DNA of 64,000 nucleotides, from assembly GCF_000310145.2 (NCBI RefSeq), contig NZ_AMXA01000005.1, forward strand, positions 1 to 64,000, given 5' to 3'. This DNA comes from Thauera sp. 28. GTDB taxonomy: Bacteria > Pseudomonadota > Gammaproteobacteria > Burkholderiales > Rhodocyclaceae. Position numbers and translations under genes: made by a program. Every line of letters begins with the position of its first letter. Positions within the stretch are counted from its first letter, which is position 1. Positions 19,227 to 27,340 of this stretch are shown here, in pieces. The notes under the pieces are model-generated. The model was not told where the DNA came from, did not search any database, and saw only the letters and a list, made by a program, of their open reading frames with translations.

Positions 19227-20068
19227 CAGCGGCTTCGACCGCCATGCGCACGGAGCTGCCCTGGCTGCTCGGCGGACGCCCGCTGCGACCCGACCGCGGC
19301 GGCTACACCGTGACGATGCGGGAGGACGAAGGCACCGCCCGCGCTCTCGCTGCGCTGCGCGCGAGCCGGCGCGCGGCGCCCTGCATCCATGTCGGCTGGG
19401 GCAGCTTTCGCAATCTCGACATCGCCGCGGCCAGAAGCTCCGCCAGCGTGTATCTGTGCGACATCAATCTGCACCAGTTCCGCGTCTGGCGAGCAGTACG
19501 CCAGGCATTGCGCAGGGCCGACTCACCCGCAGCCTTCGTGGATGCAGTCACCCCGAAACTGCCCCAGCGCCCTCGCCTGCGGATGTTCTCCACCGACGTA
19601 CGGGACTGGATTGGCCGTGAGCTGTCCCGCCCCGACAGCTGGCTCAACGAACGTTCGACAGAGCGCTACCGGCACATACGCGAGCTGTTCGAAACCGGCG
19701 CCGTCAGAGTGCTGCAACTGGATCTTGCAACCTCGCCCGACGCCCCGCTACGGCCCTTCGGACGCCTTGCCGCACGACTCTCGGAGCGGGCAAGCAACGA
19801 CGGTTTCGCTGTGGACACGGTATACGTGTCGAACATCCCGTTCATGCTGCAACAAGCGGTAGGCTTCTTCGGGGAAGACCAATCATCGGACGGACGGAGC
19901 GTATCCGCCGCGTTGCACGCAGTCCGCCACAACCTTGGATTGCTCGCCTCGCCCGCCGCCCTGTTGATCACGGCTGAGCACCTGGCAACGACGAGCACGA
20001 ACGACAATCTGCAATGGCGCACCGAGGTACTGCAGCTCGATGCGTATCTGCAAGCAGGACTGCCTTGA
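19223..20068 (+). CDS. Putative SAM-binding (Rossmann-like) protein, unknown function
   Basis: 281 aa, not recognised by family name. A glycine-rich turn (HVGWGSFRNLD from residue 56) followed by a strand ending in an acidic residue (VYLCDINLHQ, Asp80) looks like methyltransferase motifs I and II, and VYVSNIPFML (Ser203, Asn204) sits where motif IV would be. No signal peptide or membrane segment. It is the last gene of the three-gene overlapping operon and ends 142 bp before tRNA-Gly. It could instead be a non-catalytic Rossmann protein; a methyltransferase is only my best guess. Confidence 0.5.
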   Translation: MTAASTAMRTELPWLLGGRPLRPDRGGYTVTMREDEGTARALAALRASRRAAPCIHVGWGSFRNLDIAAARSSASVYLCDINLHQFRVWRAVRQALRRADSPAAFVDAVTPKLPQRPRLRMFSTDVRDWIGRELSRPDSWLNERSTERYRHIRELFETGAVRVLQLDLATSPDAPLRPFGRLAARLSERASNDGFAVDTVYVSNIPFMLQQAVGFFGEDQSSDGRSVSAALHAVRHNLGLLASPAALLITAEHLATTSTNDNLQWRTEVLQLDAYLQAGLP

Positions 20069-20140
20069 GGCGGCGCCACGACGCATAACCGCAGTCACTC
20101 CGTCATCGCTGACACCACCTGCCGGGCTCACCTGGACACA

Positions 20141-20170
20141 TTGCGTCGGACGGCCTGCGCCCAGTAGAAT
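20141..20170 (+). promoter_or_regulatory. Sigma-70 promoter of tRNA-Gly
   Basis: -35 TTGCGT (20141-20146) and -10 TAGAAT (20165-20170) with an 18-bp spacer. Predicted start about 20177, some 34 nt before the tRNA 5' end. Confidence 0.65.
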
Positions 20171-20210
20171 GGCGACCTTGTTCGCTTCGGCCAGGGGCCG
20201 GATGCGCATG

Positions 20211-20285
20211 GCGGGTGTCGTATAATGGCTATTACCTCAGCTTCCCAAGCTGATGACGAGGGTTCGATTCCCTTCACCCGCTCCA
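20211..20285 (+). tRNA. tRNA-Gly (anticodon CCC)
   Basis: A cloverleaf can be drawn. Acceptor GCGGGTG (20211-20217) pairs with CACCCGC (20275-20281). The anticodon stem TCAGC/GCTGA (20237-20241, 20249-20253) closes loop TTCCCAA with anticodon CCC at 20244-20246. The T-arm contains GGTTCGATTCC, and the discriminator base T is followed by an encoded CCA (20283-20285). It reads GGG codons. Confidence 0.95.
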
Positions 20286-20303
20286 CCTGAATTCAAGCAC
20301 TTG

Positions 20304-20329
20304 CGCCAATCCTCCGGGGTTGGCGTTTT
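20304..20329 (+). terminator. Terminator of tRNA-Gly
   Basis: Stem CGCCAA (20304-20309) and TTGGCG (20320-20325) with a 10-nt loop, followed by TTTT. It begins 19 nt after the tRNA 3' end. Confidence 0.65.
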
Positions 20330-20422
20330 GCTTTCATGGCTCATGTAGCCGAGACGAATGCCATTCGGATGTACTGAAGAAGGAATTGTTCTCGGGCCGG
20401 CAGTCCCTCTTACCAGTCGCCG

Positions 20423-21874
20423 TCAGCTGGCTGCAGCCGGCGGCGTCGCGTAGCCATCGACGATGCGATCGATTTGTGCACAGGCCTCGATCAGCGCTTC
20501 ATCCCCCCAGCGCCGCCCGACACACTGCAGACCGACTGGCAGGCCATCGACCGGGCCAGCCGGCAGCGAAACCACGGGGTGACCGGTCAGTGAAAACAGC
20601 CCCACCATACTGACGGTGGCCTCCAGAAAAGGGAGGGCCCGGTCACCGACCACCAGTGTCGGCGGCTTGCCCAGCGGCTTGAGCGCGAACGCCGGATAAG
20701 CGGTCCGCGGTGCCGTGGGGCAAATCAGCACATCGTGGTCATCGAGGAAGTTCTCCATGGCACTGATCAGCTGATCCCGGATGTTGAGCGCGGCGTTGTA
20801 GCGACGCCAGTCAAACCGCAAACCTTGCGTGAAGGCTCGGGTGAGAGGCTGGCGCTTGGGAATCAGGCGACCGGCCATCGCGATCAGATGACGCTCCCAG
20901 GGCTTGAAGGCCAGACCGATCTCGGCGCCGGCGAGCACACCATAAGCGTATAGGGCACGCTCAGGATCGAAGGCGTCGGGAAAACACCGTACAACCTCTA
21001 CGCCCGCATCGGTGAGCCGCCCGATGGTCCGATCCAGGCCGGCACGTGTACGATCGCACAGGGGCAGGCCGGCGAAGTCATCCCACCAAGCGACGCGCAG
21101 CCGGTCAGTGCGGGCACGGCCGGCCACTCCGGCGACCGGCGGCACCTCGGTATCGATACGGTCCGGCCCCGCCATGACCGACAAACCAAGCGCCAGATCC
21201 TCGATCGACCGGGTCAGTACGCCGAAACTGAGCATGTGTCGGACACTGCGCGGCTGCCCGGGCAGATGCGGAATGTGACCGGTTCTCGGAATACGGTTCT
21301 CCGTGGCCTTGAGTCCATAGACGCCACAGTAGGCCGCCGGGATGCGGATGGAGCCGCCCAGGTCGCTGCCCGGGTCCATGTACGAGAACCCCATGGCCAC
21401 CGCGGCGGCGGCACCGCCGGAACTGCCGCCCGGGGTGACATCGTGACGCCATGGGTTGCGTGTCGCCCCGAATACCGGACTGATGCATTGAGGGTCGCCA
21501 GCCAGTCGGGACAGGTTCGTCTTTCCCAGGATGATTGCACCCGCCTGGCGCAAACGCGCAACCACGGTCGCATCGGTGTCAGGCACGTAGTCAGCCAGCG
21601 GCGGGTGGCTAGCGGTCGTGCGCATGCCAGCCGTGGCAAACGCATCCTTGACAGTGATGGGCACGCCCCGCAACGGCAGCTTCGCAGGGTCATGGACAGA
21701 CTCACGGTCACAGGCCTCGGCCTGCCGGCGCGCAGACGCCGCATCCAGGGTCACCACGGCGTTGATGATGCCGTTGGAGAGATCGATACGCGTCAGACAC
21801 CCGTCCACCGTGGCCGCCGCGCTCGTCGTGCCGATCGACATGGCTTGATGCAGCCGGGCAACCGAATTGCTCAA
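20423..21874 (-). CDS. Amidase-signature family hydrolase
   Basis: 483 aa, full-length amidase signature enzyme. The Ser-cisSer-Lys triad is present: Lys76 (VPITVKDAF), the cis-Ser at 151/152 in GGSSGGAAAAVA, and nucleophile Ser175 in SDLGGSIRIPA. Such enzymes hydrolyse aliphatic or aromatic amides, Asn/Gln-tRNA intermediates or carbamates. This one lacks gatB/gatC neighbours, so it is not the tRNA amidotransferase. It lies downstream of an RsaM-like gene and a LuxR solo. Some amidase-signature enzymes cleave acyl-homoserine lactones, so a link to signalling is possible but unproven. Confidence 0.85.
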   Translation of the reverse strand: MSNSVARLHQAMSIGTTSAAATVDGCLTRIDLSNGIINAVVTLDAASARRQAEACDRESVHDPAKLPLRGVPITVKDAFATAGMRTTASHPPLADYVPDTDATVVARLRQAGAIILGKTNLSRLAGDPQCISPVFGATRNPWRHDVTPGGSSGGAAAAVAMGFSYMDPGSDLGGSIRIPAAYCGVYGLKATENRIPRTGHIPHLPGQPRSVRHMLSFGVLTRSIEDLALGLSVMAGPDRIDTEVPPVAGVAGRARTDRLRVAWWDDFAGLPLCDRTRAGLDRTIGRLTDAGVEVVRCFPDAFDPERALYAYGVLAGAEIGLAFKPWERHLIAMAGRLIPKRQPLTRAFTQGLRFDWRRYNAALNIRDQLISAMENFLDDHDVLICPTAPRTAYPAFALKPLGKPPTLVVGDRALPFLEATVSMVGLFSLTGHPVVSLPAGPVDGLPVGLQCVGRRWGDEALIEACAQIDRIVDGYATPPAAAS

Positions 21875-22052
21875 GATGATGCTCCTCTGGCCGGAAGCAA
21901 ACCAATCATGACATTTGCTTTTCGATGTACATCAAAATTGATATTCTCAACGGATATCGTTTGAGCTTTTGTTCAAGCGAAATCCGCTTGTAAAGGCGAA
22001 TTTTCGGTTGTTCGTGTGCCATTTTGGATGATGTATTTTTCTGGCGCCCGGG
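21875..22052. promoter_or_regulatory. AT-rich control region upstream of the amidase
   Basis: This 178-bp stretch is clearly richer in A and T than its surroundings and separates the amidase from the RsaM-like gene. It contains the inverted repeats CAAGCG-N5-CGCTTG (21974-21990) and ATCAA-AA-TTGAT near 21930, either of which could be an operator. I cannot place a promoter with confidence. Confidence 0.35.
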
Positions 22053-22511
22053 TCAGCCGACGCCGCCGTAGCGCTGAACGATGGAAGGCCACACCGTCTT
22101 GGTCCAGGCCAGACCATCGACAATGGCTGTCAGTCGCCGCAGGGAGGCAGCCATGCCCAGATCCCGCATGTGCCCGTCGACCAGCATGACGTTCGATCGT
22201 GGCTCGCCCGTGCGCTTTAGGAAGGTATGACCGTGCAAGACATCAAGCACCCAATCCCAACCCAGACTGATGTAAGGACGACGCCCCGCGATCCATTCGG
22301 TGAACCCGGTCACCTCAGTCACGTCACCACACCCCGGAATGGGGGCCGCCTCCGGTACGTCCAGACCCGAGGCGAAGTGACGCAACCGGACAGTGCTCAA
22401 GGCCTGCTCCGGCAAACGGACGAGTCCATCGTCCGATACCCGAACGACGGACGTCATTGGCTGTTCTGTTCTCATCTGCTCACGCGTTGTTATTGGTTTG
22501 AAGCGCTTCAT
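22053..22511 (-). CDS. RsaM/DUF4902-like protein
   Basis: Up to 152 aa, with internal starts at 22475 and 22457 equally possible. The central segment (GFTEWIAGRRPYISLGWDW) and overall size resemble the RsaM/DUF4902 family, small regulators that damp acyl-homoserine lactone quorum sensing in Burkholderia and some pseudomonads. RsaM genes typically lie next to luxR/luxI pairs. Here the protein is divergent from a LuxR-type receptor with a lux box between them, which supports the call, but no luxI synthase is present. The family assignment is from memory of its pattern, without alignment. Confidence 0.6.
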   Translation of the reverse strand: MKRFKPITTREQMRTEQPMTSVVRVSDDGLVRLPEQALSTVRLRHFASGLDVPEAAPIPGCGDVTEVTGFTEWIAGRRPYISLGWDWVLDVLHGHTFLKRTGEPRSNVMLVDGHMRDLGMAASLRRLTAIVDGLAWTKTVWPSIVQRYGGVG

Positions 22512-22546
22512 TGTTGCCAGACATTAGCGCGCCGGTGTGTTTCTAG

Positions 22547-22566
22547 GCATGTCAACGTTGACAGGT
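22547..22566. promoter_or_regulatory. lux box (LuxR operator)
   Basis: GCATGTCAACGTTGACAGGT. The inner 14 bp (22550-22563) form a perfect palindrome and the right half-site ends ACAGGT. Compared with a full dyad ACCTGTCAAC-GTTGACAGGT only the two outer left positions differ (GCA for ACC). It lies 35 bp before luxR and 36 bp before the RsaM-like start, so one site could control both divergent genes. Confidence 0.75.
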
Positions 22567-22600
22567 TCAGAGATCCCGATACCCGGCCAGAGGGCGTCGG

Positions 22601-23314
22601 ATGAACATCTGGCGCGAAGACCTCCTGACCCGACTGAACGCCGCGCACGGTGCAACCGAAGTGTTCTCGGTGATCGAGCTTGAGAGCAAGGCACTTGGCT
22701 TCGACCACCTGGCCTACGGTGTGCGCTTCCGCTATCCACTGAGCAACCCCCGCATCGTTCTGCTCAACAACTACCCGGAACAATGGCAAACCCTTTACGC
22801 CGAGCGTGGATACATCAATAACGATCCCGTGGTCATGCGTGGAATGGCATCGCAACTGCCCTTCGTCTGGTCCGAACACTACTCACAGGCCAGCGACACG
22901 TTCTGGGAAGAAGCCAGGCAGTTCGGCATTGCCAACGGTTGGTCTCAATCTGCCACGGACTGTCGCGGCCGGCAGAGCCTGGTGTCTTTCGTTCGCGGCG
23001 CCGAGTGTCTGAGTTCGGCCGAGCTATTCGCGAATGGGGCGCGCTTGAGCTTTCTCGCCCATGCGGGCCATGAGTACCTGTGTCATCAGTTGGCCCGCGA
23101 ACACCACGCGCAAGATCTCGGCGAACTGACGACCCGTGAGGTCGAGGTCTTGCGATGGACCGCCGAGGGCAAGACTGCCGGGGAGATTTCGATTCTCATG
23201 GGCATTTCCGAACGCACCGTGAATTTTCACGCCGCCAACACCATGGCCAAACTCAACTGCGCCAACAAGACCGCCACCGCGGTAAAGGCAGCCATTCTGG
23301 GATTGCTGGATTAA
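22601..23314 (+). CDS. LuxR-family quorum-sensing receptor (solo, no luxI in window)
   Basis: 237 aa. N-terminal autoinducer-binding domain with the conserved ligand-pocket residues at canonical spacing: Trp62, Tyr66, Asp75, Pro76 and Trp90. The C-terminal GerE helix-turn-helix begins at LTTREVEVLRWTAEGKT and includes ISERTVNFHAANTMAKL. All residues needed to bind an acyl-homoserine lactone appear present, so it is likely a true signal receptor rather than a plant-signal variant (those change Trp/Tyr). No synthase lies in the window. A near-perfect lux box sits 35 bp upstream, suggesting autoregulation. Confidence 0.9.
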   Translation: MNIWREDLLTRLNAAHGATEVFSVIELESKALGFDHLAYGVRFRYPLSNPRIVLLNNYPEQWQTLYAERGYINNDPVVMRGMASQLPFVWSEHYSQASDTFWEEARQFGIANGWSQSATDCRGRQSLVSFVRGAECLSSAELFANGARLSFLAHAGHEYLCHQLAREHHAQDLGELTTREVEVLRWTAEGKTAGEISILMGISERTVNFHAANTMAKLNCANKTATAVKAAILGLLD

Positions 23315-23487
23315 GCTTGAAGCGCCGCCGTTCGGCGATCGGGCGCTGGAGCCACCGGCTGGGTCGGGGGGCTGGCCGTACTTGGCATGTCGCTCTACAC
23401 CCGCTTAATACGGATTCAGACGCTCAACCCGGCTCATGCGAGTCGGCCGTTTTGGATCACACCCTGAGGCAACAGCGGAGGCAAGTG

Positions 23488-24270
23488 ATGAGTCCACGCC
23501 GACCGAAGACATGGCATGCCCAAGCAACAGCGCTGGCCGTGCTCGGCGTAAGCGCCCTCGCACTCGCGCTCGTAGCGCCCATCCCACAGTCGCCGCAGTA
23601 TCACCAATTCGCCGACACGCGCGCACTTGCAATCGGCCGCCTGCTCATTCCCAACGCTGCCGATGTCCTGAGCAGCCTCGCCTTCTGTGCGGCGGGCCTT
23701 GCAGGCCTGGTGCGGGGAGCGCACGCGCCGCCCTCGCAGCGCATGGCGCTGAGGGTGTTCTTCATCGGCCTGGTCCTGACTGGGGCGGGTAGCGCCTGGT
23801 ACCACCTCGACCCCAGCAGTGCCAGCCTGTTCTGGGATCGCCTCGCCATGTGCATCGCGTTTGCCGGTGCACTCGGCGCCCTTGCCGGCGAGCGCCTCGG
23901 CGACCGAGCGGCTCGGCGCTGGCTCGGTGGCTGGCTGTTGCTGGGCGCGTCGGCGCTGGCCCTATGGGTACTGAAGGACGACCTGCGGCTATACGTTCTG
24001 ACGCAGTTCGGCGGCTTCATGGTCCTACTGATCTGGCTGCGCCACAGTGTGCGGCCCGGGGCCTGCGCCTTGCCATGGGGATGGCTCCTGGTGGCATACG
24101 GGCTGGCCAAGGTTTTCGAGGCCGCCGACACCAGCATCTGGACGCTCTCCGGGCAGCTTATCGCTGGACATGCACTCAAGCACCTCGCCGCCGCCGCGGG
24201 TGTCATCCCGCTGCTGATCGCCCTGTCACGTGCAGACCGGGGCCTGGATCAAGGCTCGGGCGGCAGGTAG
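23488..24270 (+). CDS. Ceramidase/CREST-family membrane hydrolase-like protein
   Basis: 260 aa, about seven TM helices after a basic N-terminus. It carries the CREST-superfamily marks: a Ser and His-Asp near the end of an early helix (GAGSAWYHLDP), an Asp in WDRLAM and a late paired-His helix GHALKHLAAA. These place it near alkaline ceramidases (PF05875), which bind Zn and hydrolyse amide bonds in membrane lipids. The bacterial substrate is unknown. The frame extends upstream but the ATG at 23488, preceded by GGAGG, is the natural start. The 3' end overlaps the convergent lrp-type gene by 22 bp. Confidence 0.7.
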   Translation: MSPRRPKTWHAQATALAVLGVSALALALVAPIPQSPQYHQFADTRALAIGRLLIPNAADVLSSLAFCAAGLAGLVRGAHAPPSQRMALRVFFIGLVLTGAGSAWYHLDPSSASLFWDRLAMCIAFAGALGALAGERLGDRAARRWLGGWLLLGASALALWVLKDDLRLYVLTQFGGFMVLLIWLRHSVRPGACALPWGWLLVAYGLAKVFEAADTSIWTLSGQLIAGHALKHLAAAAGVIPLLIALSRADRGLDQGSGGR

Positions 24271-24740
24271 AGACTTTCCTTGACCTCCTCCATCACCACG
24301 TAGCTGCGCGATTCGGTTGCCGACGGCAGCTTGAGCAGGATGTTGCCAAGCAGGCGCCGGTAGTCGCTCATCTCGGCGATACGCGCCTTGATCAGGTAAT
24401 CGAAGTCACCCGACACAAGGTGACACTCCATCACCTCGGGGACAAACGCGAGCTCCTTCTTCACGCGGTCGAAGGTGTCGTTCGACTTGGCAGCGAGCTT
24501 GAGTTCGACGAACACCAGCAAGGGCCGGCCAAGCGCCCGCGGGTCGACGCGGGCGTGGTAACCAGTGATGACGCCCTCGCGTTCGAGACGGCGCACACGC
24601 TCGGTGCACGGGGTCGCCGACAGCCCCACACGCTGGGCAAGCTCGGTCATCGACAGGCGGCCGTCCTTCTGCAGCAGATCGATGATCCGGCGGTCTATGC
24701 GGTCGAGATCGCGCATTTCACTCCTGAAGTGCCCTGGCAC
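24249..24740 (-). CDS. lrp: Lrp/AsnC-family regulator of the dad genes
   Basis: 163 aa, or 155 aa from the Met at 24716 (MRDLDRIDRR), which fits the family better. N-terminal winged HTH (RIIDLLQKDGRLSMTELAQRVGLSATPCTERVRRLE), C-terminal RAM ligand domain (FDYLIKARIAEMSDYRRLL). It closely resembles Lrp-type activators that respond to alanine or leucine. It is divergent from dadA, the classical arrangement in which the regulator induces D-amino acid dehydrogenase and the catabolic racemase in response to alanine. The intergenic 110 bp is AT-richer than its surroundings. Confidence 0.88.
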   Translation of the reverse strand: MPGHFRSEMRDLDRIDRRIIDLLQKDGRLSMTELAQRVGLSATPCTERVRRLEREGVITGYHARVDPRALGRPLLVFVELKLAAKSNDTFDRVKKELAFVPEVMECHLVSGDFDYLIKARIAEMSDYRRLLGNILLKLPSATESRSYVVMEEVKESLYLPPEP

Positions 24741-24850
24741 GGGGCAACAAAGTTCATATCACTAGAATCGACCATTAGTTAGGTGATTTTCACTGCATTT
24801 TGCTGACTAAACTGCCGATATTCAACAGCTACAAGACAGGAGACACCAGG

Positions 24851-26161
24851 ATGAACGTGATCGTACTCGGAAGCGGCGTGATCGGCACCACCACCGCCTG
24901 GTACCTCGCGCAACGCGGCGCCCGGGTAACGGTCATCGACCGCCAGCCTGGTGCCGCGCTCGAGACCAGCTACGCCAATGCCGGCCAGGTCTCGCCTGGA
25001 TATTCGACGCCCTGGGCCGCACCCGGCATTCCCCTCAAGGCCGTGAAGTGGCTGTTCCAGCGCCACGCCCCACTCGCGATCCGTGCCGACGGCAGCCTGT
25101 TCCAGCTGCGCTGGATGGCGAGCATGCTCGCCAACTGCACCAGCGCGCGCTATGCGGTGAACAAGGAACGCATGATGCGCGTCTCCGAATACAGCCGCGA
25201 CTGCCTGCGCACCCTGCGTGCCGAAACCGGCCTGCACTACGAAGAGCGCAGCCGCGGCACGCTGCAGCTGTTCCGCACTCAGGCCCAACTAGACGCAGCT
25301 GCGCGCGACACGGCCGTACTCGACGAGTGCGGCGTACCTTATGAACTGCTGGCCGGCGACGCGCTTGGCGGCGCCGAGCCCGCACTGGCCAGCCGGGCCA
25401 CCCCGCTCGCCGGGGGCCTGCGCCTGCCCAACGACGAGACCGGCGACTGCCACCTGTTCACCACCCGGCTCGCCGACATGGCACGCGCAGCGGGTGTGGA
25501 GTTCCGCTTCGGCGTCGATGTGCGCGAACTGCTCAAGCGTGGCGGCCACATCGACGGCGTGCGTGTCGCGGGAGCAGAGGGCGACGAGATCCTGCGCGCC
25601 GACCGCTACGTGCTGGCCTTCGGTAGCTACTCCCGGCAGATGGCAGCCAGCCTGGGGCTCGAACTGCCGGTGTACCCGGTCAAGGGCTACTCGCTTACGG
25701 TACCGCTGGTCGATGCCGCCGCCGCGCCGGTGTCGACGGTGCTCGACGAGACCTACAAGGTGGCCGTGACCCGCTTCGACGACCGCATCCGAGTTGGAGG
25801 CATGGCCGAGCTCGGCGGCTTCGACCTGCGCCTGAACCCACGCCGGCGCGAAACCCTGGAGATGGTCGTCGGCGACCTCTTCCCCGGCAGCGGCGACCTG
25901 CCCAAGGCAGAATTCTGGACCGGGCTGCGGCCGATGACGCCCGACTCGACGCCGATCATCGGCGCCACCTCCTACCCCGAGCTTTTCCTCAACACCGGTC
26001 ACGGCACGCTGGGCTGGACCATGTCCTGCGGTGCCGGCGCACTTGTCGCCGATCTCGTCTGCGGCCACCAGCCGGCGATCCGCCATGACGACCTCGGCCT
26101 CGCCCGCTACGGTCGCAAGGCGGGCGGCAGCACCGCGGGCTACACCCTGTCACCCGCCTGA
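24851..26161 (+). CDS. dadA: D-amino acid dehydrogenase (small subunit type)
   Basis: 436 aa from the ATG at 24851, preceded by AGGAGA. N-terminal FAD-binding Rossmann motif [16 protein letters not shown], followed by the DadA-specific [18 protein letters not shown]. The C-terminal FAD contact is in [17 protein letters not shown]. It oxidatively deaminates D-alanine and other D-amino acids to keto acids, feeding electrons to the respiratory chain at the inner membrane. Downstream comes alanine racemase, so L-alanine can be converted and catabolised. Confidence 0.95.
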   Translation: MNVIVLGSGVIGTTTAWYLAQRGARVTVIDRQPGAALETSYANAGQVSPGYSTPWAAPGIPLKAVKWLFQRHAPLAIRADGSLFQLRWMASMLANCTSARYAVNKERMMRVSEYSRDCLRTLRAETGLHYEERSRGTLQLFRTQAQLDAAARDTAVLDECGVPYELLAGDALGGAEPALASRATPLAGGLRLPNDETGDCHLFTTRLADMARAAGVEFRFGVDVRELLKRGGHIDGVRVAGAEGDEILRADRYVLAFGSYSRQMAASLGLELPVYPVKGYSLTVPLVDAAAAPVSTVLDETYKVAVTRFDDRIRVGGMAELGGFDLRLNPRRRETLEMVVGDLFPGSGDLPKAEFWTGLRPMTPDSTPIIGATSYPELFLNTGHGTLGWTMSCGAGALVADLVCGHQPAIRHDDLGLARYGRKAGGSTAGYTLSPA

Positions 26162-26192
26162 ATCCCCTGCTCATCAGTCGTGGAGTCATGCC

Positions 26193-26220
26193 ATTGGGGC
26201 CGCGCTATTGCGGCCCCAAT
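26193..26220 (+). repeat. Perfect 11-bp inverted repeat between dadA and alr
   Basis: ATTGGGGCCGC (26193-26203) and GCGGCCCCAAT (26210-26220) flank a 6-nt loop. No T-run follows, so it is not a standard terminator. It may stabilise the dadA mRNA end or reduce read-through into the racemase gene. Confidence 0.6.
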
Positions 26221-26259
26221 GCGTTGACTGCACCATCGAGCCTGTACATTGCACCCCGG

Positions 26260-27330
26260 ATGCCTACCATGCGCCCTGCCCGCGCCCAGATCGACCTCGC
26301 CGCCCTGCGTCACAACTACCGCCTCGCCCGCGAGCGCCACGGCGCGCGCGCGTTGGCGGTAGTCAAGGCCAACGCCTACGGCCATGGCGCGGTGCACTGC
26401 GCACTGGCGCTGGCCGCTGAGGCCGACGGCTTCGCGGTTGCCTTCCTCGAGGAAGCGTTGGTGCTGCGCGCCGCCGGTATTCGTCAGCCGCTGCTCCTGC
26501 TCGAAGGCGTGTTCGAGGCGGCTGAGCTTGCCGAGGTCGCGCGCGAGGGGCTATGGATCGTCGTCCACCATGAGGATCAGGTACGGATGCTCGAAACGAC
26601 GCCGATGGCAGCCCCCATCCACGTCTGGCTGAAGGTGAATACGGGCATGAACCGGGCCGGCTTCGCGCCAGCGGAAGTCGGCACCGTGTGGGCACGGCTG
26701 AAAGCCTGCAGGCAGGTTGCCGACATCACCTTGATGACGCACTTCGCGCGCGCGGACGAACCACAGGTGATCACCACTGCGGACCAGATCGAATGCTTCC
26801 AGGAGGCGACCGCCAACCTGCCCGGCGCGCGCAGTCTTGCCAACTCGAGCGCCATCCTGGGCTGGCCAGACGCCCGGCGCGACTGGGCGCGCCCCGGCAT
26901 CCTGCTCTATGGGGCCGACCCGATGCCGGCGCCAGACAACGGCCTCAAGCCGGTGATGACGCTCGAAAGCGCGGTGATGGCGGTACGCGAGATCGCTGTC
27001 GGAGAAGCGCTCGGCTACGGCGGCCGCTTCGTCGCGCAGACACCCACGCGTGTCGGACTGGTGGCGATGGGCTACGCCGACGGCTATCCGCGCACAGTGC
27101 CGGACGGCACACCGGTGAGCGTGGGCGGAAAGCCCAGTCGCATCATCGGGCGGGTCTCGATGGACATGCTCACGGTGGACCTCAGCGCCCTGCCGACTGC
27201 GAACATTGGCACCCGGGTCGAGCTGTGGGGCACCGAAGTGCCGGTCAACCGCGTTGCCGCGGCTGCGGGCACGATTGCTTACGAACTGCTGTGCAACGTG
27301 AAGCGGGTGCGTTTGGAATACATCGGCTGA
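26260..27330 (+). CDS. alr: Alanine racemase (catabolic, dadX-type context)
   Basis: 356 aa from the ATG at 26260; the Met at 26269 is an alternative and the upstream extension is not family-like. The PLP lysine lies in AVVKANAYGHG; the second catalytic base region is MGYADGYPRTVP. It interconverts L- and D-alanine. Position after dadA and the divergent Lrp-type regulator suggests the catabolic DadX role, though it could also supply D-alanine for peptidoglycan. The hairpin at 26193-26220 separates it from dadA. Confidence 0.93.
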   Translation: MPTMRPARAQIDLAALRHNYRLARERHGARALAVVKANAYGHGAVHCALALAAEADGFAVAFLEEALVLRAAGIRQPLLLLEGVFEAAELAEVAREGLWIVVHHEDQVRMLETTPMAAPIHVWLKVNTGMNRAGFAPAEVGTVWARLKACRQVADITLMTHFARADEPQVITTADQIECFQEATANLPGARSLANSSAILGWPDARRDWARPGILLYGADPMPAPDNGLKPVMTLESAVMAVREIAVGEALGYGGRFVAQTPTRVGLVAMGYADGYPRTVPDGTPVSVGGKPSRIIGRVSMDMLTVDLSALPTANIGTRVELWGTEVPVNRVAAAAGTIAYELLCNVKRVRLEYIG

Positions 27331-27340
27331 GCGGCGACCG

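Noticed and set aside
20211-20285. tRNA-Gly as an integration site for a genomic island
   Set aside because: No second copy of the tRNA 3' end is found anywhere in the window and there is no integrase gene near it. The neighbouring operon and amidase do not look like island cargo by base composition.
20423-21874. GatA subunit of tRNA amidotransferase
   Set aside because: No gatB or gatC neighbour, and the context is a quorum-sensing locus.
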